Shown here: positions 32,910 through 42,327 of the stretch, piece by piece
Position numbering within the stretch: position 1 is the first letter of the stretch
Layout: the number at the start of each line of letters is the position of its first letter
From: Clostridiales bacterium
Lineage (GTDB): Bacteria; Bacillota; Clostridia; Christensenellales; Aristaeellaceae
Direction: 5' to 3'
DNA: 45,046 nucleotides
NCBI GenBank assembly: GCA_015056155.1
Contig: SVGU01000015.1
Coordinates: 1-45,046 of the forward strand
Made by a program: the position numbers and the translations under genes
Notes under the pieces: generated by a model
The model's database searches: none
What the model was told of the DNA's origin: nothing
The model's input: the letters and a program-made list of their open reading frames with translations, nothing else

Positions 32910-35900
32910 TTGGGTACAAACTATTGTTATGAGTGCATGAGTCAGATTCCGGGGAGCACATCCGTCTGCCCGAAATGCCATGCAAGCGTGCCCTACAAGG
33001 CGCTCGATCCGCGGGACTGCCCGCCCGGCACGATCCTCCGGAACCGCTATCTCATGGGCAAGCTGATCGGCCGCGGCGGCTTCGGCGGGACCTACAAGGC
33101 GCTGGACCTGCAGAGCCAGCAGGTCGTGTGCATCAAGGAGTATTTCCTGAAATCCACCTGTACCCGCGACCCCAACCACCCGGAGATGATCATCCCCCTT
33201 CCGGGCCGGGAGGCTGAGTTCGAAAAGCACAAGAGCAGCCCCCGGAGCGAATGGCAGGTACTGAGCAAGCTCCGGGACGTGGAGGGCGCTGTCCGGCTGC
33301 TGGACGCCTTCGAGGCGAACAACTCCGTCTATCTCGTCATGGAGTATCTGCAGGGCTGCGACCTGAAGACCTATGTGGACGAGAAGCGCCAGCTCCGGTC
33401 CCAGCAGGAGATCATCCTCGAGAGCGTGAAGGTGACGATCTCCCTTCTGGAGATCCTGCGGAAGGTCCACAACAGAATGCTGCTTCACCGGGACATCAAG
33501 CCGGGGAATGTGTTTGTGCTGCAGAATCATCACAAGTCATCCCAGGGGCTGCCGATCAAGCTGATCGACTACGGCTCGACCCGCGAGATCTTCACGGATT
33601 ACACCAGCATCGGCACCCCCGGCATGAGCGCGCCGGAGATGATGCAGGCCTCCGCCAACGAGTCCTACTACACGGACATCTACAGCGTGGGAACGCTGCT
33701 GTACTACATGCTGGTCGGCAGCAAGCCCGTCCCGGACGGCCACGGCGGAATGCTGCCGCCGCCGGAGGGCAAATCCACGCCCGAGCTGACGCAGATCTTC
33801 CTGAAGGCGACCAGCGGCAATCCGATGGCGCGCTACCAGAGCGCCATGGACATGCGGGAGGACCTGCGCGCGGCATTCAACCTGCCCGCCACCGGCACCA
33901 GGCCCAACCGGACTCGGAACTGGCTGATCGGCGCGCTGTCTGCGTTTGCAGCGCTGCTGATCGGCGTGATTGTGATGGCCGGAATGGGCTCGGGCGACGC
34001 CGGCAACACACAGACGGCGTATGTCCCGCCGGTCTACACAGCCGTGCCCAGGGCTACCCGCACACCGACTCCCGCACCGAAGCCGACCGCCACGGCGACG
34101 CCGACGCCCAAGCCGACGAATACCGCGACGCGGATCCCGACGAAGGCAGCGACGGCGACGCCGACCAAGACGGCTACCACTACGCCGACGGCCAGCCCTC
34201 AGCCAAGCATCTATTCCGATGCAACAAATATTGAAGTTGCTGATTTCATCATCACAACATTTGAAAATGGCACATGTACAATCAACAGATTCACCGGTAA
34301 CACAAATTCGCTCACAATACCAAATTTCCTCAACGGATACAACGTAACCTCTATCGACGATGCCGCATTCTACGATTGCGATTCTCTTGTATCTGTCGTT
34401 ATCCCTGACAGTGTTATGTCTATGGGCGATTCGGTATTTCATTCATGCGATAATCTGAAGTCTGTTACTCTCTCCAACAATATCACATCACTCGGAATGT
34501 TCACCTTCTACGATTGCGCCTCTCTCACATCAGTTGATATGCCCGATCGCTTGACGAAAATCGGTGAACACGCTTTTGGTCATTGTTCCGCATTGAAGAC
34601 TATCGACGTGCCAACAACAGTCTCTCACATCAATTATGCAGCTTTCTTTAACTGTCATTCACTTACCTCCATCAAACTTCCCGAAGCTCTCACCCACATT
34701 GGCGATTATGCCTTCTACTCCTGCGGTTTTGAATATGTCGAAATACCTGACAACATTATCTTCATCGACTCCCATTCATTCTACGGTTGTCCCACACTCT
34801 ATGTTTCCAGCAACTCCTATGGGCAGCAGTATGCTTCCAGAAACGATATCCATTATGTGTTAACAGATGTACCGACTCCCACGAATACCGCTGCCCCAAC
34901 AGCCACGCCGATTATCACCCCTTGTCCACATAACATAACCATAGAATATCCGGAGCCCCGCGTGTACTTCAATGAATACGACTGGGCGCAGAAGTATACA
35001 GACATCTGTGCGCACTGCGGCGATGTAGTTCGCACCTGGTACAGCAGTGGCTTTGATACACCGGCGCCCACTACGCCCACTCCTACTCCGAAAGTGACGG
35101 CGACGCCCACACGCCGCCCGACGGCCGTTCCCACCACCCCCAAGCCGACTTCTACCCCGACCGTCACTCCCTGCCCACATCATAAGACCATTGAAACGAA
35201 GGGAGGCCGCGAATACGGCAGTACATACAGCTGGACGCAACAGTGCATCGAGGTCTGTGTCAACTGCGGCAAGGTGGTTCGCACCTGGTACGACAGCGGA
35301 TTTGATACACCGGCGCCCACTACGCCCAGTCCTACCCCGACCGTCACTCCCTGCCCACATCGTAAGACCATTGAAACGAAGGGAGGCCGCGAATACGGCA
35401 GTAAATACGGCTGGACGCAGCAGTGCATCGAGGTCTGTGTCAACTGCGGCAAGGTGGTTCGCACCTGGTACGACAGCGGATTTGATACACCGGTGCCATC
35501 CACGCCAACGCCTACCCCCAAAGTGACGCCTACCCCTAAAGTGACGGCGACGCCAAAGGCGAAAGTCACCCCCAAGGCCACTGCTGTTCCCCAGATCGTG
35601 AAAACTGATGTGAACTGCGGGTTTTACCGGATCACGACGTACTCCAATGGCACATGCACCATCACGGACACGACCATTACCTCGCCCAATCCGTCGATTC
35701 CGGAAAAGCTGCAGGGGTACCGTGTCACCGGTATTGGCGATTATGCCTTCGGCGGCAATGAATTCATTACATCCCTTACGCTCCCTGACGGCATCACGAC
35801 CATTGGCGCACTCGCATTCTATGGGTGTAATAAACTGGCAGCGATCTCACTCCCGGCAAGCATCACGAGCATCGGCGAAGGTGCATTCTCGTCCTGTCCT

Positions 35901-36575
35901 TCCCTCCAGCAAATCAACATCCCGAGAAGCAACCCGTACTACTACCTGCATGATGATGCGCTGATCAGTTCGGACGGTGTGCTGATCGCTTACCCTCCCC
36001 GAATCTCTTCGAGAAATCATTACAAGATTCCCGATAATGTCACACGCATTGGCGAGTACGCCTTCCATGGCTGCACTTACCTGACAGCTGTAACCATCCC
36101 CAACAGCGTCAAAACCATTGGTGATCATGCCTTCTATAGTTGCATTTCTCTTTCGACGGTAACCATTCCAGGCAGTATCACAACCATCGACAGTTACACG
36201 TTCTCCGCGTGTAAGTCCCTGACATCCGTAACGATCCTGGACGGCGTCAAAACCATTGGTTCCGATGCCTTCTCCTGGTGTCATGCCCTGACGAAGGTGA
36301 CCATCCCCAATACCGTCACAACCATTGAAAACCATGCATTCTCCATTTGTTCTTCCCTGCCGTCAATCACGATCCCGAACAGCGTCACAACCATTGGCGA
36401 CTACGCGTTTTACGCCTGCGAGGACCTGACTGCGGTGACGCTGCCGGCCAGTGCCACAGACATCGGAAACGATGCGTTCCTGCACTGCAGCTACAAGATC
36501 TCCTTCCATGTCCCCGCCGGGTCATACGCCCAGCAGTACGTCAAGAGGCACAACAAACCCTTCACTACCTACTGA
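32910..36575 (+). CDS. Transmembrane Ser/Thr kinase with BspA-type leucine-rich and Cys-rich ectodomain
   Basis: A 1221-aa receptor-like kinase. The start is TTG 32910 (GAGGG nine bases upstream); no in-frame ATG lies nearby upstream, and the next, Met10, would cut the zinc ribbon. Order: zinc ribbon (C6, C9, C20, C23: CYEC..CPKC); kinase (about 47-320) with GRGGFGG at 54-60, K76, HRD at 193-195 and D220 in DYGS (usual DFG); a membrane helix (about 338-359); a Thr/Pro-rich stalk (TPTPAPKPTATATPTPKP); leucine-rich repeats of the LRR_5/BspA kind (about 440-650); three ~60-residue Cys repeats separated by Thr/Pro linkers (about 670-870); and a second LRR block (about 900-1205). Kinase and ribbon face the cytoplasm, the rest outward. 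The LRR coding DNA is visibly AT-richer than the kinase part. Ligand and targets are unknown. Confidence 0.88.
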   Translation: MGTNYCYECMSQIPGSTSVCPKCHASVPYKALDPRDCPPGTILRNRYLMGKLIGRGGFGGTYKALDLQSQQVVCIKEYFLKSTCTRDPNHPEMIIPLPGREAEFEKHKSSPRSEWQVLSKLRDVEGAVRLLDAFEANNSVYLVMEYLQGCDLKTYVDEKRQLRSQQEIILESVKVTISLLEILRKVHNRMLLHRDIKPGNVFVLQNHHKSSQGLPIKLIDYGSTREIFTDYTSIGTPGMSAPEMMQASANESYYTDIYSVGTLLYYMLVGSKPVPDGHGGMLPPPEGKSTPELTQIFLKATSGNPMARYQSAMDMREDLRAAFNLPATGTRPNRTRNWLIGALSAFAALLIGVIVMAGMGSGDAGNTQTAYVPPVYTAVPRATRTPTPAPKPTATATPTPKPTNTATRIPTKAATATPTKTATTTPTASPQPSIYSDATNIEVADFIITTFENGTCTINRFTGNTNSLTIPNFLNGYNVTSIDDAAFYDCDSLVSVVIPDSVMSMGDSVFHSCDNLKSVTLSNNITSLGMFTFYDCASLTSVDMPDRLTKIGEHAFGHCSALKTIDVPTTVSHINYAAFFNCHSLTSIKLPEALTHIGDYAFYSCGFEYVEIPDNIIFIDSHSFYGCPTLYVSSNSYGQQYASRNDIHYVLTDVPTPTNTAAPTATPIITPCPHNITIEYPEPRVYFNEYDWAQKYTDICAHCGDVVRTWYSSGFDTPAPTTPTPTPKVTATPTRRPTAVPTTPKPTSTPTVTPCPHHKTIETKGGREYGSTYSWTQQCIEVCVNCGKVVRTWYDSGFDTPAPTTPSPTPTVTPCPHRKTIETKGGREYGSKYGWTQQCIEVCVNCGKVVRTWYDSGFDTPVPSTPTPTPKVTPTPKVTATPKAKVTPKATAVPQIVKTDVNCGFYRITTYSNGTCTITDTTITSPNPSIPEKLQGYRVTGIGDYAFGGNEFITSLTLPDGITTIGALAFYGCNKLAAISLPASITSIGEGAFSSCPSLQQINIPRSNPYYYLHDDALISSDGVLIAYPPRISSRNHYKIPDNVTRIGEYAFHGCTYLTAVTIPNSVKTIGDHAFYSCISLSTVTIPGSITTIDSYTFSACKSLTSVTILDGVKTIGSDAFSWCHALTKVTIPNTVTTIENHAFSICSSLPSITIPNSVTTIGDYAFYACEDLTAVTLPASATDIGNDAFLHCSYKISFHVPAGSYAQQYVKRHNKPFTTY
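35161..35510 (+). repeat. Two near-identical 180-bp repeats in the kinase ectodomain
   Basis: Position 35161 onward and 35341 onward match almost base for base, giving an exact 180-base (60-codon) period. A more diverged third copy lies at about 34913-35070. Each encodes CPH.KTIE .. QCIEVCVNCGKVVRTWY(D)SGFDTP followed by a Thr/Pro linker. The close match of copies 2 and 3 points to a recent duplication or gene conversion. Confidence 0.9.
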
Positions 36576-36584
36576 CCCCACCAC

Positions 36585-36630
36585 AAAAGGCCGTGCCACC
36601 CCCAGCGGGCAGCACGGCCTTGTTTTGATG
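36585..36630. terminator. Bidirectional terminator between kinase and pyridoxal kinase genes
   Basis: Ten-pair stem AAGGCCGTGC (36587-36596) / GCACGGCCTT (36612-36621), flanked by TTGTTTTG on the plus side and by AAAA on the left, which reads TTTT on the minus strand. The two flanking genes converge here. Confidence 0.85.
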
Positions 36631-36634
36631 CAAT

Positions 36635-37450
36635 TTACTCCAGTACGTCCAGGCAGTTTTCCAGCGGAACGCCGACGTAGTGGTCCTCGTTGTCCTTGTG
36701 GCGCAGGATCATCTCGCGTACCGCGTCCATCGCCCTCTGCACCGCCTGGGGCAGCGGGTCGCCGTCCAGCACGCGGCCGGTCATGACGGCGTTGAAGATG
36801 TCGCCCGTGCCGGAGAAAAAGACCGGCACCATCTCGAAGGGCAGCAGGAAGCGCTCGCCGGCCTGATGGTCGTAGCCCACGACGCAGTATGCGCCTTCCA
36901 CCTTCGCGCTGGTGATCAGCACCGATTTCGCGCCGAGGGTGCGCAGGGCATCCACCAGCTCATCCGCCTCCTGGCGAGTCAGGTCATCCCGGATGGGCGC
37001 GCCGGCGAGGTAGGCCGCCTCGGTGTAGTTGGGCATGGTGTAGTCCGCGACAGACACCATCTCCCGCATGTGGCCGACGGTCGCCTCGGTCACGCCGTTG
37101 TAGAGCTTGCCCTCGTCGCCCATCACCGGGTCGACGAACACCATGCAGCCCTCCGCAGCGGAGTCCCGGCAGAGCCCGGACACCAGCTCCGCCTGCTCGT
37201 CGGAGAAGATCATCCCGGTCGATACCGCCTCGAAGCGGAAGCCGAGGTTCTTCCAGACCTGCAGGGTGCGGCGCATGTAGTCCGTCATCTCGTGGATCTC
37301 GAACTGGCCGTAGTCCAGCGTGTTGCTGACGATGGCGGTCGGCAGGGTGTACAGGTGGTGCCCCATGTGGCTCAGCACGGGCATGATCGCCGCCAGTGCT
37401 ACCTTGCCGTAGCCCGTCATGTCGTGAACGAGCAGGATGTGCTTGCCCAT
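36635..37450 (-). CDS. pdxY: Pyridoxal/pyridoxamine kinase
   Basis: A 271-aa cytoplasmic ribokinase-superfamily enzyme that phosphorylates pyridoxal or pyridoxamine in vitamin B6 salvage. ATG 37450 is chosen because GGGAG lies nine bases upstream; Met at 37459 would abut that site. Features: ILLVHDMTGYGKVALAAIMPVLSHMG (split as ILLVHDMTGYGKVAL and AIMPVLSHMG), PTAIVSNTLDYG, VFVDPVMGDEGKLYNG, MPNYTEAAYLAG, and the anion-hole/catalytic motif SGTGDIFNA with D217. Length is normal for PdxK/PdxY-like proteins. It stands alone, with a terminator downstream and the repeat tract upstream. Confidence 0.9.
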   Translation of the reverse strand: MGKHILLVHDMTGYGKVALAAIMPVLSHMGHHLYTLPTAIVSNTLDYGQFEIHEMTDYMRRTLQVWKNLGFRFEAVSTGMIFSDEQAELVSGLCRDSAAEGCMVFVDPVMGDEGKLYNGVTEATVGHMREMVSVADYTMPNYTEAAYLAGAPIRDDLTRQEADELVDALRTLGAKSVLITSAKVEGAYCVVGYDHQAGERFLLPFEMVPVFFSGTGDIFNAVMTGRVLDGDPLPQAVQRAMDAVREMILRHKDNEDHYVGVPLENCLDVLE

Positions 37451-37583
37451 TGGGAACATCTCCCTTTCTGTTAGTAAGGTGGGGCGGGGTGGCCCTCTCA
37501 TTCCGCTACGCTGACAGCGCTCCCGGAGGGAAAGGCTTTGGGGCGGCTCCGTCCGGCTTGGACAGATCCGGCACACTGGCCAT
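37451..37583. repeat. Gap with a degenerate copy of the 88-bp palindromic unit
   Basis: Positions 37491-37541 (GGCCCTCTCATTCC..CTGACAGCGCTCCCGGAGGG..GGCTTTGG) follow the plan of the 16-kb unit: CCCTC, a short inverted core, GACAGC, CTCCC/GGAGGG, and a final CTTTGG. Many positions have changed. As at 16 kb, it lies directly before the three-hairpin element. Confidence 0.5.
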
Positions 37584-38087
37584 CTTTCACCAACCCAGAC
37601 CAACATTGGCGCGGCACGCCTGTCGCGTGCCGTGCTCGCGCGGGACACCCTCCGTGTCCCGTGCGCAGCTCAACTATGCCTTAGCCCCTCGCGAACTCAA
37701 CCCAGAAGGAACCAAGCTACTCAATCGCGAGCCGAGTCCAGCGGCACGCTGGCTTCGTCCGGCTAAGACCAACATCAGCGCGGCACGCCTGTCGCGTGCC
37801 GTGCTCGCGCGGGACACCCTCCGTGTCCCGTGCGACGCTCAACTATGCCTCAGCCACTCGCGAACACAACCCAGAAGGAACCACGCTACTCAATCGCGAG
37901 CCGGGTCCAGCGGCACGCTGGTCAGCGAGTCGGGTCCAGCGGCACGCTGGCTTCGTCCGGCTAAGACCGACATTGGCGCGGCACGCCTGTCGCGTGCCGT
38001 GCTCGCGCGGGACACCCTCCGTGTCCCGTGCGACGCTCAACTATGCCTCAGCCACTCGCGAATGCAACCCCAAAGGAGCCGCGCAAC

Positions 38088-38495
<408 letters not shown>

Positions 38496-38500
38496 GTCTG

Positions 38501-38956
38501 TTAACCTCCGATCATGTTCAGATTGATCATGGCAAGAATGAATGCCGCCAGCAGGGTCACAAGCCCTGCGATCAGCGTCGTGTGGCTGGCAGGATGCGCC
38601 GCCCGGGCCTCGGAGCGCAGGAGCTTGTACTCATAGAAGGTCTCCAGCTCCCGGACGTCCTTGGTCGGAGAAAAGCGCACGAAGAGGCTGTGCCCCGCAT
38701 AGCGCAGGAAATCGAAAAAGCCTGTCGTCGCGATCCACATCAGACCGCCCACGCCTGCCAGCAGCACGCCGGGAATGAACATCGCGTCGCTCCAGCAGCG
38801 CACATGCCACGCCTGCGGAGCATCAATGTACACGCGGTTCAGCGGATCGGACAGATCCAGCCTCGGGACGAAGTCGAAGTACAGCACCAGCACCAGCGCC
38901 AGCACGAACGCCGCGTGAACGCCGTAGCTGATCCACTTCTTCTTTTTTTGATCCAT
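38501..38956 (-). CDS. DUF3899-like small membrane protein
   Basis: A 151-aa membrane protein. ATG 38956 follows CAAGGAG; a 22-codon longer frame runs back through the opp terminator and is not credible. It opens MDQKKKKW, then a membrane helix (about 11-28, AAFVLALVLVLYFDFV), an outside loop with LNRVYIDAPQAWHVRCWSDA, a second helix (about 62-82, IPGVLLAGVGGLMWIATT) with GFFDFLRYAGHSL after it, and a third helix at the end (LIAGLVTLLAAFILAMINL). The G.L.WI...GFFD.. phrase is typical of DUF3899. It starts 30 bases beyond the opp terminator, and no good promoter of its own is obvious. Confidence 0.78.
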   Translation of the reverse strand: MDQKKKKWISYGVHAAFVLALVLVLYFDFVPRLDLSDPLNRVYIDAPQAWHVRCWSDAMFIPGVLLAGVGGLMWIATTGFFDFLRYAGHSLFVRFSPTKDVRELETFYEYKLLRSEARAAHPASHTTLIAGLVTLLAAFILAMINLNMIGG

Positions 38957-38986
38957 GCAGGTTCTCCTTGATCGATCAGGTCCTGT

Positions 38987-39022
38987 CGAAAAATGCAACC
39001 ACAGCCAAGGCCATGGTTGCAT
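38987..39022 (-). terminator. Intrinsic terminator of the opp operon
   Basis: On the minus strand, nine-pair stem ATGCAACCA (39022-39014) / TGGTTGCAT (39001-38993) is followed by TTTTTCG. It lies 12 bases after the oppF stop codon. Confidence 0.88.
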
Positions 39023-39034
39023 CTTGTGCAGCGC

Positions 39035-40117
39035 TTACTTCAGCAGCGCCTGATACTGCTCGAACTCCGCATCGTTGCACATGACGAAGTGGCCCGGGGC
39101 AACCTCACGGAAGCTCGGCTTATCCACCGAGTAGTCGTGGGCCATCAGGGGATTGTACTTCTCACGGACACGGTTCTTCTCGTAGTTCGGGTCAGGCAGC
39201 GGGATGGCGGACAGCAGCGCCTTGGTGTAGGGGTGCAGCGGGTGGGCGAAGAGCTCATCCGAGGTCGCCAGCTCGACCATCTTGCCGAAGTACATCACGC
39301 CGATGCGGTCGGAGAAGTACTTGACGACGGACAGGTCGTGGGCGATGAACAGGATGGTCAGGCCCAGATCGTGCCGCAGGTCGTTCAGCAGGTTGATGAC
39401 CTGCGCCTGAATGGACACGTCCAGCGCGGAAACGGGCTCGTCAGCGATGATGAGCTCCGGCTCCATGACGACCGCGCGGGCCACGCCGATACGCTGGCGC
39501 TGGCCGCCGGAGAACTCGTGGGGGTAACGGGCCGCATGCTCGCGGACCAGACCCACGCGCTCGAGCACCTTGAAGACCTTCTCGTCGATGACCGCCTTGT
39601 TCTTCTCGCCGCGGATCTTGAGGCCCTCGGCGATGGTCTCGTAGACCGTCATACGGGGGTCCAGGGAGGCGATGGGGTCCTGGAAGATCATCTGGATCTC
39701 GGTGACGGAGCGGACGTCCTTGGCGAAGTGGTCCGCCTTGGCGCGGCGGATCTCCGCACGGTTCTCCGCGATGATGGCCTGCAGCTCCGCCTTGCGGGCG
39801 GGATCGGCGGTCTTCATCTCCGCGCGCGCCTTGAGGATCGCGTCGCGGTAGGTGCCCACGCCGGCGGCGATGCGGCGACCCTTGAAGTAGATGTTGCCGG
39901 AGGTGATATCGTAGAGCTTGATGATGGAACGGCCCGTGGTGGTCTTGCCGCAGCCGGACTCGCCGACCAGGCCGAAGACCTCGCCGCGCTTGATGTCGAA
40001 GGAGACGTCATCCACGGCCTTGTTGATCTTGAAGTACTGGCACAGGTTCTCCACCCGCAGCAGCACGTCCGCATCATTGTTCACGGGGGCGGAGTTCATA
40101 TTGAGGTTCTCAGACAT
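39035..40117 (-). CDS. oppF: Oligopeptide ABC transporter ATP-binding protein OppF
   Basis: A 360-aa ATPase that powers peptide import together with OppD. ATG 40117 overlaps the oppD stop by 8 bases, with GGAGG nine bases upstream. Walker A GESGCGKT (52-59), Q-loop MIFQDPIASLDP, signature EFSGGQRQR, Walker B ELIIADEPVSALD, and the H-loop in LFIAHDLSVV are all intact. The C-terminal PHPYT-like phrase HPLHPYTKALL and a later peptide-transporter tail are present. An extra charged helical stretch (about residues 85-130, ARAEMKTADPARKAELQ..) sits between Walker A and the Q-loop, making the protein slightly longer than usual. It is the last gene of the opp operon. Confidence 0.94.
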   Translation of the reverse strand: MSENLNMNSAPVNNDADVLLRVENLCQYFKINKAVDDVSFDIKRGEVFGLVGESGCGKTTTGRSIIKLYDITSGNIYFKGRRIAAGVGTYRDAILKARAEMKTADPARKAELQAIIAENRAEIRRAKADHFAKDVRSVTEIQMIFQDPIASLDPRMTVYETIAEGLKIRGEKNKAVIDEKVFKVLERVGLVREHAARYPHEFSGGQRQRIGVARAVVMEPELIIADEPVSALDVSIQAQVINLLNDLRHDLGLTILFIAHDLSVVKYFSDRIGVMYFGKMVELATSDELFAHPLHPYTKALLSAIPLPDPNYEKNRVREKYNPLMAHDYSVDKPSFREVAPGHFVMCNDAEFEQYQALLK

Positions 40118-42323
40118 TCTCAGCCGCCTCCATTCTCGCCTTCATCTTTGCGATTCGGTTGGTCACAGTCTTGGGCGGCTCCACCTTCGGTGCATCGGGA
40201 TGCAGCAGCCACGTGGCAGCCCAGTGGGTATCGGTGATCCTGAACTCCGGCGGTTGCTGCTCGAAGTCGATCTTCATCGCATAGCGGTTACGCTCTGCAA
40301 AGGCGTCGCCCACGGGGGGATAGATCATATCCGGAGGCGTGCCGGGGATGGCTTCCAGCTTTTCCTTGGAGTCCAGATCGGGCATGGAGGACAGCAGCGC
40401 CCAGGTGTAGGGGTGGGCGGGGCTGTAGAACACCTCCTCAGAGGTGCCGCACTCCACGATCTTGCCCGCGTACATGACAGCGATACGGTCAGCCATGTTC
40501 GCCACGACACCCAGGTCATGGGTGATGAAGATGACGGACAGGTTGCGGTCCTTCTTCAGCTTCTGGATCAGCTCCAGGATCTGCGCCTGGATCGTCACGT
40601 CCAGCGCGGTGGTAGGCTCGTCACAGATCAGGATGTCGGGGTTGGCAGCCAGGGCGATGGCGATCACGATACGCTGACGCATGCCGCCGGAGAACTCGAA
40701 GGGATACTGGTTGTAGCGCTTGCGGGCGTCGGCGATACCGACTTCCTTCATCAGCTTGATGGCGCGCTCCTTGGCGATACCCTTGGTGACCTTGTTGACA
40801 ACGCCGGAAGCGTTCTCCTTCAGGTAGTCGACCATTGCCACGGCTTCCTTGTCGTAGTCGCGGCCGGTGCGCCGGGCGATCAGCTCCTCGTAGTGGGCGA
40901 TCATGTTGTCCACCGCGCGGAGCAGGTCCTCCTGCGCCTTCTCCAGGTCGATCAGGGACTTGGGCACGACATGCCACTCGGGCTCCTTGCCCTTCTGGAC
41001 CAGCGCCTCATAGCGGGCGGTCTGCTTGGCAAAGCGCTTCTCCTCGGCCGCGTTCTTCTCGATGCCGCCGAAGTAGCGGTCGATGTTGTTCTTCAGCACG
41101 GAAGAGAAGGTGTACGCACGGCTGTCCTTGACGTACTCCATGCGGTCGATGCCCGCCTCCACCGCGTCCACCATGGTCTTGTAGGCCGCCATGCAGGCCT
41201 TCTTGTTCAGCGGCTTCTCCTCGAACACGCGGCGCTGCTCGGCCAGCACGCTCATCGCCTCGGCCTTCTTGTCATAGGCCGCCTCGGCGCTGTAGCGCAG
41301 ACCGTCGTCCACGATGCTCAGGAAATCGTTCATGAAACCGTCGTACAGGGCCTTGTTCATGTAGGCGTTCTGCTCGGCCACCGTGCCCTCGGGCATGGCT
41401 TCCTTGCAGAAGGTCTTGAAGTAGCCCATGGCGAAGAAGTCCGGCTTCTCGAAGCCGACCGCCTCGCGCAGGATCTCCGCCGTGCGGGTCAGGGCATTCA
41501 GGCGGGCCTCCTTGGACACGGTGTTGCGGATGATGGCGCAGATGATCGTCATGAAGACGTTCACGATCCAGCTGCTGTCCGCATCCGCCGTGCGGGCGCT
41601 GCGGCGCAGGAGCTTCACATGCTGCTTCAGCTCCGCCGCGTTCTCATTGACCACATACTCGTGGATGGAATCGACGGACAGATCGGCAATGCGGTTGACG
41701 CGGTAGTTGACGTCGCGGCCGGCGTCGTGGCTCAGCTCGAACACCAGCTCCTCCGCCTCGCCCAGCGCCTCGGTCGCTGCGTCGTAGGCCACGTTGTACT
41801 TGCCTTCCAGCTTCAGGTGCTTGCGCTCGAACTTGTCAAACGCCTTGCACTTGGCCTTCACGCCGGCCGCTTCGCTGGGGTCCTTCGCCGCGATGATGTT
41901 CTTCTCCAGGCGCTTGAGGAAGGAGTTGAACGTGCGGCGGCTTTCCTTCTGGCGCGCCTTGCCCTTGAGGATCATGGCCTCGGTCAGCTGGCGGCCGATC
42001 TTGACGATGGGGTTCAGGCTGGACATGGGGTCCTGGAAGATCATGGCGATCTTGTCGCCGCGGATCTTGTGGAACTCGTCCTCGGTGATCTTCAGCAGGT
42101 CCTTGCCGTCATAGATGATCTCGCCGCTCTCGACGATGGCGTTGTTGGCCAGGATGCCCAGCACCGCCTTGGAGGTAACGGACTTGCCGGAGCCGGACTC
42201 GCCGACGATCGCGATGGTCTCGCCCTTGGCCAGATCGAAGTTGATGCCGCGAACGGCCTGCACCTTACCATTGGAGGTGCGGAAGGAGATCCGCAGATCT
42301 CGCACTTGCAGCTTATTTTCCAT
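40110..42323 (-). CDS. oppD: Oligopeptide ABC transporter ATP-binding protein OppD with ~390-aa insertion
   Basis: A 737-aa ATPase; usual OppD is about 330 aa. ATG 42323 follows GGAGAGGA, 5 bases after the oppC stop. Walker A GESGSGKS is at 41-48 and the Q-loop [12 protein letters not shown] near 95-105. The signature FSGGMRQR is only reached at S545, followed by Walker [13 protein letters not shown] and the H-loop [11 protein letters not shown], then [12 protein letters not shown]. The extra ~390 residues (about 125-515) replace part of the helical subdomain. They are charged and mostly helical ([38 protein letters not shown]) with no cofactor motif I recognise. The reading frame is continuous and the motor motifs are intact, so it is not a pseudogene. 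Confidence 0.93.
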   Translation of the reverse strand: MENKLQVRDLRISFRTSNGKVQAVRGINFDLAKGETIAIVGESGSGKSVTSKAVLGILANNAIVESGEIIYDGKDLLKITEDEFHKIRGDKIAMIFQDPMSSLNPIVKIGRQLTEAMILKGKARQKESRRTFNSFLKRLEKNIIAAKDPSEAAGVKAKCKAFDKFERKHLKLEGKYNVAYDAATEALGEAEELVFELSHDAGRDVNYRVNRIADLSVDSIHEYVVNENAAELKQHVKLLRRSARTADADSSWIVNVFMTIICAIIRNTVSKEARLNALTRTAEILREAVGFEKPDFFAMGYFKTFCKEAMPEGTVAEQNAYMNKALYDGFMNDFLSIVDDGLRYSAEAAYDKKAEAMSVLAEQRRVFEEKPLNKKACMAAYKTMVDAVEAGIDRMEYVKDSRAYTFSSVLKNNIDRYFGGIEKNAAEEKRFAKQTARYEALVQKGKEPEWHVVPKSLIDLEKAQEDLLRAVDNMIAHYEELIARRTGRDYDKEAVAMVDYLKENASGVVNKVTKGIAKERAIKLMKEVGIADARKRYNQYPFEFSGGMRQRIVIAIALAANPDILICDEPTTALDVTIQAQILELIQKLKKDRNLSVIFITHDLGVVANMADRIAVMYAGKIVECGTSEEVFYSPAHPYTWALLSSMPDLDSKEKLEAIPGTPPDMIYPPVGDAFAERNRYAMKIDFEQQPPEFRITDTHWAATWLLHPDAPKVEPPKTVTNRIAKMKARMEAAENV

Positions 42324-42327
42324 AAAC

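Noticed and set aside
40110..42323. OppD as two fused or frameshifted genes
   Set aside because: The frame is continuous, the inserted part has no second Walker A, and signature, Walker B and H-loop follow in order, so it is one ATPase with an insertion.
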